Made by a program: the position numbers and the translations under genes. The notes beneath the pieces were generated by a model. That model was given only the letters and a program-made list of their open reading frames with translations. It was not told the origin of the DNA and made no database searches. Shown here piece by piece: positions 36,200-45,469 of a stretch of 64,000 nucleotides of DNA. Positions within the stretch are counted from its first letter, which is position 1. Every line of letters begins with the position of its first letter. Source of the DNA: Xylaria sp. FL1777 (taxonomy: Eukaryota; Ascomycota; Sordariomycetes; Xylariales; Xylariaceae); the NCBI GenBank assembly GCA_022578965.1, contig MU400563.1, forward strand, positions 186,001-250,000, written 5' to 3'.

Positions 36200-36660
36200 T
36201 TACCTGCATATTACAGGTAAATAAACGCGTAAGACCTACTGTCGTGTGAGAGCGGGTACGTTACATATACCGTTGTTGCATTGAACGCAACAATGGCGTT
36301 GTTTTGCGTGACATCTACTCATGGGGGCCTTATCCATTAAAGAGTCTCGCAATATATTACCTTTTTAGATAGATTCGTTTTTACAGTATTTGTTCATAAT
36401 ACCCCGCGTGATTCTTCTCAACTTAATACTGCAGGTGATTAAACGTACAGGGCATGCGTATGGAGGCATCACCTGTTGAAAAGTATCGCAAGAAATTACC
36501 TTTCTAAGATATTTAGTCCTTAAAGAAATTGTTAATACCCCCTGCACAAGTGTTCTCGACTTAATACTGCAGGTAACTAGACGTGTAACACTTGCTCATG
36601 GGATCATCACTGACAAGGGTTATTCCTGCTAGGATATTTGGTCCTTATACCGGATGTTGA
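36200..36660. repeat. diverged tandem repeats of about 137 bp
   Basis: ACTTAATACTGCAGGT recurs 137 bp apart (about 36421 and 36558). Each copy is followed by AAACGT/TAGACGT, CATG, AAGTATCGCAAGAAATTACC-like and AGATATTTAGTCC-like words. A third, weaker copy starts near 36205. Confidence 0.6.
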
Positions 36661-36871
36661 CAATTTCCGACGTCTTGCATGAGTATTCTGGACCTGGCAG
36701 AAAAATGGATGAAGGCATGCGTCGTTATGAATATCTGGCTCGTGATAAGATCTGCACGATGCAAGAACTCAAACCGAGAGGAAGAATCGTACCTATCGAG
36801 ACCACACAGGCTTTCGGACTTGATTTTTAACGTGGAGAGTATATGTACAGTATTACCAGTGTCGTCCGAAG

Positions 36872-36878
36872 TATAAAG
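36872..36878 (+). promoter_or_regulatory. TATA-like box of the precursor gene
   Basis: TATAAAG, 127 bp before the precursor ATG. It is followed by a CT-rich leader and the start context CAAAATG. Confidence 0.4.
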
Positions 36879-37004
36879 GGGAAGGTCTGAACTCATTTGA
36901 CAGAGGCAATCTCTTCTTGCATCATCAATCCTCATTTACCTCTTATCCTATATATCCTTCTCTAGACCCAGATACCAACAAGTCCTCTTCATCTACCTGT
37001 CAAA

Positions 37005-37301
37005 ATGCATTTTACCAAGGCCATCATCTGCATCGGAATCATCGTGGGTGCTGCTGCGGTGCCCCTGGGTTCTGCCCACGGTATTACCAAAGCCAGACAC
37101 GACCAAGACGAAATTTATAACACCGGCAAGCGTGAGGCCCATGATCAAGATGAGATCTACAACACTGGCAAACGTGAGGCCCACGACCAAGACGAAATCT
37201 ACAACACTGGTAAACGTGAGGCTCACGACCAAGATGAAATCTATAATACCGGCAAGCGTGACCACGACCAAGATGAGATCTATAACACTGGCAAGCATTA
37301 A
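37005..37301 (+). CDS. Kex2-processed repeat peptide precursor (putative RiPP)
   Basis: Single exon, 98 residues. A signal peptide (MHFTKAIICIGIIVGAAA, cleavage about residues 18-24) and a short leader (to Arg31) precede five copies of the core HDQDEIYNTG (residues 32-41, 46-55, 60-69, 74-83, 87-96). Copies 1-4 end in Lys-Arg, the Kex2 site. Copies 2-4 begin with Glu-Ala, as in yeast alpha-factor spacers trimmed by a dipeptidyl aminopeptidase. Copy 5 begins Asp and ends Lys-His-stop. The layout matches dikaritin-type precursors (ustiloxin, phomopsin, asperipin): secretory signal, Kex2-bounded repeats, and a Tyr in each core. The neighbouring UstYa-like gene supports this. It is not an alpha-pheromone by sequence. 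The product is unknown. Confidence 0.85.
   Translation: MHFTKAIICIGIIVGAAAVPLGSAHGITKARHDQDEIYNTGKREAHDQDEIYNTGKREAHDQDEIYNTGKREAHDQDEIYNTGKRDHDQDEIYNTGKH
37098..37298 (+). repeat. five in-frame 39/42-bp tandem repeats
   Basis: Coding repeats of the precursor. Codons for Asp, Glu, Ile, Tyr, Asn, Thr, Gly and Lys vary at third positions between copies while the ten core residues stay identical. Period is 42 bp, except 39 bp into the last unit. Confidence 0.9.
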
Positions 37302-38583
37302 GCTACGCATACGCTCTACAATACCAAGGCTTAAATATATTCACCCAGTTGCCTCACGCCTCTATTCGTGACCTAGCGTCCAATAGAAAGAAGATCAAAG
37401 ATGGCTACCCAAACCTACCAACCTCAAATTGACACGGCCGATATATCGTCAATTGGTTTTGCTACAGTTATTCGCTTTGTTCATGGTCAGTGAGGGTGCG
37501 TGGAGGTTCTGGGATTCATTTTTATGTAGGCCTGGAATTGTTGGATAGAGGTGGAAATAGGGGCTCCAGTCACGTTGGTTCTACGTCCCAACTCATGCGT
37601 GGCTCTACTACTTATTTCAACATACCTTCATTTGGATTGATGATTCCACATTCGTTTTGGTCAGGTTATCGCTTTGTAGATCGGTAGTTAATAAATGCCC
37701 GTTGCTGGAGAGATGACCCCGCCGCCTGGGTAGTTAACTTGCTAAGTAAATACATCTGAGTATGATATTCTCATCGAGGCCTTGAATTTCTTTCCTCTTC
37801 TTAGTTTCCGAACTCCTACGACTATTTATTCAGATGCTGCAGGTATCCGTCGAGGCGTGGTGGTGAACTTGGTGTAGAGATGACTCGTTTTCGGCCACCG
37901 CCCTCAGAGTAGAGGAACCATCTAGATTGCCATGAAATAACCACGTGACACTGGTTAACTTTAATATGACTAAACGAATATCTACATCTGCCCAATGACC
38001 TCTGCCCCCCCCTTTTTTTTTAAGCACCGCTAACCTGTTTCCTAGCCTTCATAGTAATATAGCTCAAAGGCGAAACGATATCATGTAGTGTGTAAAAATA
38101 TATTAGAACATAATATAGAGTAACATAGGAGGTTACACTTTCTAGGTGCCAAAATGACAACCTATCCCTAACCCTCTTCTAATATAATTATTAAATGAGT
38201 CTCTAAATCTACCTAGCTTTCGTTCTAATACATCATTTGCTTCTAGAATTCCAGCAAGGTTGTTCTCCTTTGTTTATAGTATTAAACCATATCAAAAGGC
38301 CAACTTCGGGCCCTTTGTGAAAGCACTTGCTCAACATCTTCAATCAGTTGCCTTGGACTATATACAGCGTCCATTAGACTGATCGGGAACAAGGGAATTG
38401 TTTTCTTCCTGAGCCCAGATATTTTATGTATATATATCTCGCCATTTACCAGAGTAAAAACTATTTCTCATCGGCTTAAAAGTAACAAAGAAAGCAGTCA
38501 CAAAAATCCCAATATCACCGAACCGTAAGACTACACATTTTTCACTCAAGCCAGTTTTAACAACTCAGACCCTTTTCTCCAAA
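37302..38583. other. intergenic
   Basis: No supported gene. A 65-codon frame at 37490-37687 has no features. CT-rich and A/T-rich leader sequence precedes the gene at 38584. Confidence 0.5.
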
Positions 38584-39378
38584 ATGTGTCAAGACATTCA
38601 GAAAGTCACTTTCTTATGTGGCCACCAGGTAAGTTTCTGGTGGGGAAAATCTCGCTTCTGCTTGTTCACTGGGGCGGGCGCAGAGCGTTTCCACACGACA
38701 TACGTATCTTTCGGGCGGGATGATGAGAAGTGCCCACGCTGTAAAATCATTGAGCAAATTAAGCAGCGAGGCCGTGTAATGAAACGCCACGAGTTCAGGC
38801 AAGCCGTCGAGGAGGAGTACGCCAAGACCGCCGATTCAAGCCAAGAGGAAAGAGCGAAGGAATTTGAGTCTTTGGCACAAAAGGCCCGGAACGAGTTGAC
38901 GGCCGCCAAAATCTCTGAGTTGCAGCTCCAAATCGAAGGGCGCATTGCCTTCTACCTCGGGAAGGATAACGTTACGCCCGGTGGGAAGACAGTCTTGTTA
39001 CGCACCATTATTGGATTGCCCGAGGTGTTTGACCGCCAGCAACTGGTTGAGTTCTTCGCTTCGCGCTATTTCAAGGCGGGCGAAGTCAAAACTTTAGAGG
39101 ACTGGGAGAAGAGAAAGCTACTCAGCATTGCTCGTCACGCCAGACTTGATACCACCCTCAGGAGGGGCTTGAAGTTGGCAAACCATGTCCCTTTACTAAC
39201 CCACGAGAAGAAGACTCAGATCGCCAGCCTTGCAACAATGCCGCAGCCAGTACAGCATAAGGTTGCTTCATCGGCTGTTACTACCTCCCAGTCGACTCAA
39301 CAGAAAGAGATTGAGGAGGGTCTCACGAAACTCTCTCTCAAGAAAATCTCTTTCACCCCTACTCGTGAGTGGTGGTAA
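38584..39378 (+). CDS. hypothetical protein with CGH/CPxCK zinc-ribbon-like motif
   Basis: Single exon, 264 residues. The start MCQDIQKVTFLCGHQVSFWW and later KCPRCKIIEQI place two Cys/His pairs about 40 residues apart, suggesting a small zinc-binding module. A charged helical region follows (RHEFRQAVEEEYAKTADSSQ), then a domain around LLRTIIGLPEVFDRQQLVEFF, and a Ser/Thr-rich C-terminus. I know similar short Cys-start proteins as a fungal-specific group without assigned function. No signal peptide, so intracellular. The ATG at 38584 follows a leader with a clean CAAAATG-like context. Confidence 0.7.
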   Translation: MCQDIQKVTFLCGHQVSFWWGKSRFCLFTGAGAERFHTTYVSFGRDDEKCPRCKIIEQIKQRGRVMKRHEFRQAVEEEYAKTADSSQEERAKEFESLAQKARNELTAAKISELQLQIEGRIAFYLGKDNVTPGGKTVLLRTIIGLPEVFDRQQLVEFFASRYFKAGEVKTLEDWEKRKLLSIARHARLDTTLRRGLKLANHVPLLTHEKKTQIASLATMPQPVQHKVASSAVTTSQSTQQKEIEEGLTKLSLKKISFTPTREWW

Positions 39379-39923
39379 GTGCCCCAAAACTACTACTGCT
39401 ATGGCAAAATATAGCAGGCTCGAGTGTTTCCACGATAAGCTATTTGATCTTTAGTGTTGTTGTCTCTTAAATTCAGTTGATTGTTTTGTCTGTTTTAGCT
39501 ATTAGTAAATACATGCATATTGTTACAACCTTAAGTAATTATTAGTGTTATTTTGCACACAAATATTAATTTATTAGTAGAAAAAGCTTAAGGACTTAAA
39601 GTGTAGCCTTGAAATGAGAGTTATTTATACTACGTTTGTTTAACAAAGTAAAAACCTTGGCATAATTTTTACTAACCATGTTATTTGCTCCCCTAACAAA
39701 GAAAAATCTAGAACTTGCAAAAAGCTTTAAGCGAAACGAAAACTTTTGATAATTATGCACACTTGCTCAAATCCTTTGTTAAGCAATTTTTCTTGGTCCG
39801 CTTTCATCCATCACCGTAAGGTAGCTCTGATGAAATAAATAGCACTCTAATCTTTGCCTAATAATTCTGCAATGGAGTCGTGTCTTCTAGAATCCCGGCC
39901 CGATATATATCAATCACACCGTC
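39379..39923. other. AT-rich intergenic
   Basis: AT-rich spacer between two genes in the same direction. Nothing recognisable. Confidence 0.5.
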
Positions 39924-42900
39924 ATGGCTAGCCCTCTTTTTGATGTTCCTGTATCACCCTGGACGGAACGTTTTGGTACTTATGAGGATGTTTCATTTCC
40001 ACTTATAAAGAAAGGTGATGGGCTGTGTCATTCGGAGCTTGCACCACTGCATCCCCGGTAAGTAGCTTCGAAAGTGCATGAGCAGATGTGAAAATATTGA
40101 CAGAAAGTTAACATAATACAGGCTTCACCCGAAATATTACGATTCTATCCCCCTTCCAAATGAGTTTGTAAAATCCGCTAGTGACACAGAAATCGACGAT
40201 ATCTTGATTGCAGAGGAGTTCCAGCGTACTATATTCTTTGGTAACCCATCATGGCGCATCCCACCATTCAATGGTGACCTTTCATGGGATGAGGCTCCAA
40301 GCATGTCGGGCGGACATCGGCCAGGTGATGATCAACGCTACCCTCAACTCCTTCAGGATTATATGGCAAAGAGAATCACAGTCGACGAAAGTACTTGGTT
40401 GCCTTTTTTCCGCAAGGACCGATGGTATGACTTTGATCAAGGATTTTCAAACACTATTGTAGAGGCAGATGGGACAACCCAGAAGATTAGGACCTGGAGC
40501 GTGGATAATGACCAAGTTTGGAACACCCTACGATTTACTATTGAAATAGCAAACCGAATATTAAAAGCCCTCCTCCGCGATAACAACAGATGGTACGATA
40601 AAGGATCTTGATATTAAGCAACTCTTGTTAACAGTCACATGTGGATAATAGGCTAGGGATGCTTCTATATGGCCGCGTTCAGCTGTGGTACGAGCTCTAC
40701 TCAGATCCAATTGACTATCACAAATATATTGGGAAAAAAGAGTATAGAATCCTTATGGATCCAGAAACTGAAAAGCAGATAGTACGTGCACACTGGAGTC
40801 ATTTTCTTCACTTTCCAGTAACCTGAGGACTCCTAACATGGCTCGGGAGCATGCATCAGGGGCATAATATTCACCTGAATGAGTCATTACTAACTCCAAC
40901 GAGCATAGTGTCAGGCTAGGCAGCGGCCTTTTCTCGGTCGAGATATCGAGCCTAGCGGGGACAAACGTCGCGATTTAATGACACACCTACTAAATGATAT
41001 AGTTTGGATGTTTCTCTCTTCGGCAGATAGACAACGCGGACTTACTAATATTTGTCAAACCGCATCGGAAAACGACTATGTCATAGGTACCGGCATAAAT
41101 CCTAATCTTCTAGTATTACTTTGTGGTGGGACTATTAGTATTGCTGAGAGATGTATTCTCCACGTGAATCAAGCTGTGACGGTGAGTATGATATAGTCTA
41201 ATGTTTCAATATAAAATAGAAATAACAGTTTCTGTCTAGATGCTACGTGAGTCCGCTTCCGCTTCGTTTTTGTTACTCCGTGCTACACTTGGTTGGCGGA
41301 GCTACCTTCGATCTACTCGAGTCAACTAGCTTGTTAGACTACAGAAAGTCAAAATGAAACTGAATACATATAATTATGAGTGATGCAAGTGCTAACAACG
41401 AGACTTGAAAGACGAGTTGATGCATGCATTGTTTAAGAAACGAGTTGACGATGGTGTAAACATAAGCCCGGAGGTATTGAGACAAATGTCTACGTGTAGT
41501 CCGAATTGCAATCAGGAACCGGTACGTTGTATCCGGTTATTTATGATTAATTAGACCTGGTGTGGATGCAGCTAATTACTTAATATAGTATATAGAGAAC
41601 GAACCTATCAGGGAGGTCGGCCGCTCCTTTGAAGCAGCCGTCTTTGGAGGAACACCAGTTAGTCTTCTCATTTTTAAGCATGTGTAAGATCAAAACGAGA
41701 ACCAACCAACTAAGTAGATATGTTATAGATTGGTCTCCCTTATAGCATCGGTAGCAAATACACACCAAATATTCCAATGCTAGTGGCGATTATAACGTAC
41801 CCGAGCCTATATGCAGTATCTCACCTAGCGCCGGAAACCATCGACCATCCTTCGCTGCAGTCTAGTGCGCCGGTTGAGATTTCACTTCTTCCGGCGGCAT
41901 TATTCTGGCGGTTACAGTCTGAAGACTTTTGGAATCTCACACCTCCGCACGGGCAAAACGGATTCTTATACCCCAAGATCTTTACTACTAAGGTGGCAGA
42001 GGATATATATACCGATAGAATTCTGGAGAATCATGTCACTGTAAACCCTGATGCCGCGAGGGGGATTAGATTTCGGGACATGGCACAGAGATGGAATGAA
42101 CGGCTGTCGATTTGGTCCGCAAGGCGGCCGTGGTACGACTCAGCCTTGAGGAGGTGGTTGGAGGTATGTGAGGGCTTGTCAACTCCGTGACCATGAAGAG
42201 ACTAATTACCTATAATAGACACCGTGGGGGTATATGAAAATACGCAAGGTAATATTGATATTCATTGAGGGATATAAAGCCAGAGATGAGGCAAAATGTG
42301 CGAGCATAGCATGGGCACTAGAAGCTGCCATCCCAAGAGTGAATCTTGACACTTTGCCCAGTATGTATTGATGCAACCTTCCACTTTTTTCATCATGAGT
42401 TTGATCTAGCAGGGCAGTCAACCAAATCCAGCCTGTAAAATACCCAACGAAATGATTCGGTATTAACTAAGTAACAGAGGATATTGCTACTTCCATACCA
42501 GAAGTCGGCTCGAATAACGGCAGCCCACATCTATGGCTATTTCATTGTCTAGGTTAGGTCTATCAATATATAAAGAATTTAGAGGTATTGAGCTAACAAT
42601 TGTCATATGACGTAGCCTTGTTGATGTTTGCAGCATTACCTCTACGGAAAGTGGACAGGCCTGGCCGGATGGCGGACAAGGTTAGAACACTACAGCGGAG
42701 CAAGACAGTGGGAGATCAATTTCCGCCCTTTATTCGATTAATAGATCAGGCGCAGGAAGTATCAGGTATAGCCCGGCGAGATCTGTATTTTCATCGTCTT
42801 ACGGATGCTCGCACTGTCCGGATGCGCAGTCGCGAGCATTACATATTCGCGGCCTTAGATACTTGGGGTAAGCGACTGCTGTCCTCCATTGCTACATCTC

Positions 42901-43327
42901 TTTGATGATTATTGACGAGAAACATGTCGTTTATAGACTATTTTGCGCGCGACAGGGGTATTCACACCTATAAAGCTTTCGATAATGCAATTCTCAATCT
43001 TACCAGCTATATACACCTCCAAATTAGAAGCCAAGGCTTTACTGAGGAGTCCTGGCTTCCACAGTTTCCCTTCGAGATACCTACGTATCAACCCTCTTTA
43101 CTTTCAAAATGGAATCCATCTACCCAAGTTTGGGATGATGTGGTAAGAATGAATGATTGATTATTTTAACGCTATTGGAGCGTGTTGCATGGTATCTCAA
43201 ATACCCGAAGGGCAGGGGATGTAACAGGATGCCTACTAGCTACTAGGTACTTATTTCTACTAAACAATTCTAGACATATAAGGCGGCTATTCAAGCCAGA
43301 TTTTTAGACAAGATAGAATTGCGTTGA
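39924..43327 (+). CDS. zincin-like protein with degenerate HExxH
   Basis: Twelve exons: 39924-40057, 40122-40592, 40652-40817, 40924-41181, 41240-41246, 41403-41521, 41589-41657, 41729-42163, 42219-42360, 42634-42867, 42937-43142 and 43274-43327. Together they make 764 residues with every join in frame. The centre resembles fungal HExxH-type putative metallopeptidases: after ISIAERCILHVNQAVT comes LKDELMHALFKKR, where HExxH reads D-E-L-M-H (41411-41425), then EPYIENEPIREVGRSFEAAVFGG, which in the family supplies a third metal-ligand Glu. Next are a PMLVAIITYPSLYAV block and QSEDFW. The first His being Asp suggests lost or altered catalysis, unless the 7-bp exon 5 is misplaced. No signal peptide. 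Function unknown; the family assignment rests on motif order. Confidence 0.6.
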
Positions 43328-43619
43328 TAACTTATTACTATTAAATTAATTCTTACAAGAAGTCCGATAAGGACCCGGAAATCGTAAGCCTGATCAAAAA
43401 GAAAATAACTATAACAGCATAAACATGCGATATTATTGCCCAGAAAATAATGACCGCCGGTTCTATAGGATAATCTGTCTATAATGGTTGGAGTAGGATC
43501 CACACCGCGCTATATATAATTACAAGCTAGATATTAAGGAAAAGTAGGAAGGATGATCAGCTTGTATCAAGCTGCAAAATGTAGGGTCTCATATGAAAGT
43601 CCATCCTAAACTAGTGAGT

Positions 43620-45469
43620 TTATGCTTCTCTTTGTAGTTTTACATCAAATATAGGCAGAGTCAAGCTATCCGCCTTGCCCTTACTGGATGTAAAGATGAA
43701 CTCGTCGATGGACTTGAAGCCGTACGTAGGCCTATCCATAGAAGCCCAGGTGTGACAGGTTCCCTTCGGCCAGAACCTCGCCGCGTCCCCCTCCGCGAGC
43801 TGCTCGGCCGTGCCGACGGTGAAGACAGCGCGCCACGCAGTCTCGTTCCCAGAGGCAAGGTTCGTCGGGTAGAGTCGCACGCGAACCGGCATATCTGCAG
43901 AGCCGCCCGAGAGCTCGCCTAAGGCCCCGTAGTTCGCAATGACGTCGACGTCGCGGACCGTCCAGTTCGAGACCGCGAACCCGGGCCCGTCGTCCAGCGA
44001 GAGCGTGAGGCTGGAGTTCGTCGCGGCGTCGGAGTAGGTGCCGCCGAAGCTCGGCTCTGCTTGCGCCTTGCTCGCGTCTTCGATGGCGGGCAACATTGCC
44101 GTGACTACGTCCGTCAGGGCGAACTCTACCATGTCCTCGGAGGACTCGCCTCCGCCGGAGAGGATCGTGATGACGAGGTCGTAGTCGGGGATTAGGCAGA
44201 GTATGTTGTTGTATGAGCCGAGGTTTCCGGACTTCGTGTAGTATTCGATTAGTCGCCCGTCTTTCGTCACCGTGTCTGAGCGGAAGATTTCCCACGGCCC
44301 GCCTAGCATCAGGCCTGGTGATGAGGTAGAGGTCAATGGCTTCATCCATCTGCGCGTCGTGACGGGGTCGAGGATGCGGTTCTGGAGGATGCCGATGCCG
44401 AATGCTAGGAGGTCCTTCGTGTTTGAGTAGAAGCCGCCGGCACTAGTAAGTATTATTAGCTTGGGCCGCGTCCTATATCACTTGTAAAAACTTACATGTC
44501 TTCGTAGCCGAGACGGCTCCCGAACCAAATGTCGCCCTCTGGGATGAAGCCCCAGGATCTTTCTTTAGGTGGGTTGAAGATCGTCGTGTTTGTCATGCCG
44601 AGGGGGCCGAGGATGGCCTTGTGAACATAGGCACCGTAGCTCATGTTGGTGGCAGATTCAACGGCAAAGGCAAGAATGGAGATGGCCGCGTTGGAGTAAA
44701 CGGGGTTTGTCCAAGGTGCGTAGACGGGATGGCGTTTTCCAAAGTCTCTGAAGAACTCGGCGCGAGTGCAGCCCGGAAGACTGAATACACCCCCGCATCC
44801 AGTCTTAGAGGAGTTCGTCAGCTGCGGAAAGCCGAATTGGGTGAAATCTATGGGATAGCTAGCCAGGTCGTTGGCAACTGTTTAGTGTTAGTGTGATTCT
44901 ATATACTGCAATGAGGGGGCATAGTGCATACGATCGGCCGCAATGCCGCCCATATGTGTGGTGAGAGAGCCGACTGTGACTTGATCCCAGCTCACAGCCG
45001 TTATATCGTCGGCAACTGGCACCGCTTCGCCCCTCAGCTGGAGTAGCTCCGGAACGTATTTCGTAATAGGATCTTCCATCTTCATCCGCCCTTGCGTCAA
45101 GACGGAAAGAACCGCAAAGACTTTCGAGATGCTTCCTATCCGGTAGATCGTTTCCGAGTTGATGACGGTTGTGCTAGTGTTATCGAGTATGGGTGGTGTG
45201 TGGTGAAGCTCAAGCATTGGATTTATTTCATGTATTGATTGTACTGCAATCGACACTCCAGTCGTGTTGAACGCCGCCGTGAAGTTCCGGAACTTGTCCG
45301 TGGTCAACTGGATTGCGGTTTGTACTGAATCCTGACTTGAAGGGTTTATAGGAGCAGGTAAGACTGGTCCTAGCGGGGGACAGAGCCCACCACGAGCAGC
45401 AAGAGCAGCATTGCTGAGGAGGAAAAAAGCCCCTAAGGATACTGGGGGGTTACGAGGTTGGAAAAACAT
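43620..45469 (-). CDS. secreted beta-lactamase-like serine hydrolase
   Basis: Exons read from 45469: 45469-44932, 44877-44496, 44442-43620; 580 residues. A signal peptide (SLGAFFLLSNAALA) leads into a class C beta-lactamase/penicillin-binding-protein fold. The SxxK motif is SISK in IYRIGSISKVFAVLSVL, the YxN motif is Tyr-Ser-Asn in NPVYSNAAISILAF, and a KSGN-type segment (YYTKSGNLGSYNNILC) stands where KTG is expected. A beta-rich C-terminal domain of about 200 residues follows, as in large fungal secreted members (ARB_00930 type). It probably acts as an esterase or peptidase outside the cell; substrate unknown. It converges with the zincin-like gene, 292 bp apart. The upstream GTG start was rejected for the ATG at 45469. 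Confidence 0.88.

Larger units (their letters stand above)
35340..37004. other. divergent intergenic region of the peptide cluster
   Basis: Shared upstream region of the UstYa-like gene (minus) and the precursor (plus). Holds a CACGTG-centred palindrome, diverged tandem repeats at about 36200-36660, and a TATA-like box before the precursor. No supported gene. Confidence 0.55.

Noticed and set aside
37098..37298. CRISPR-like array
   Set aside because: The repeats are contiguous, without unique spacers, and are in-frame codons of a secreted precursor.
37005..37301. Alpha-factor-type mating pheromone precursor
   Set aside because: Kex2 and Glu-Ala spacing fit, but the core is acidic and lacks the Trp/Cys/Pro-Gly-Gln-Pro features of ascomycete alpha pheromones. 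The UstYa neighbour fits a RiPP better.
41240..41329. Gene end at the TAG at 41327
   Set aside because: Leaving the exon at the strong GTGAGT donor (41247) keeps frame into LKDELMHAL and the family-typical EPYIENEPIREVG exon.
41777..43327. Separate gene starting at the ATG at 41777
   Set aside because: Splicing from the upstream exons in phase 0 through 41729 (IGLPYSIGSKYTPN) joins it to the zincin-like gene, whose family continues with the same blocks.
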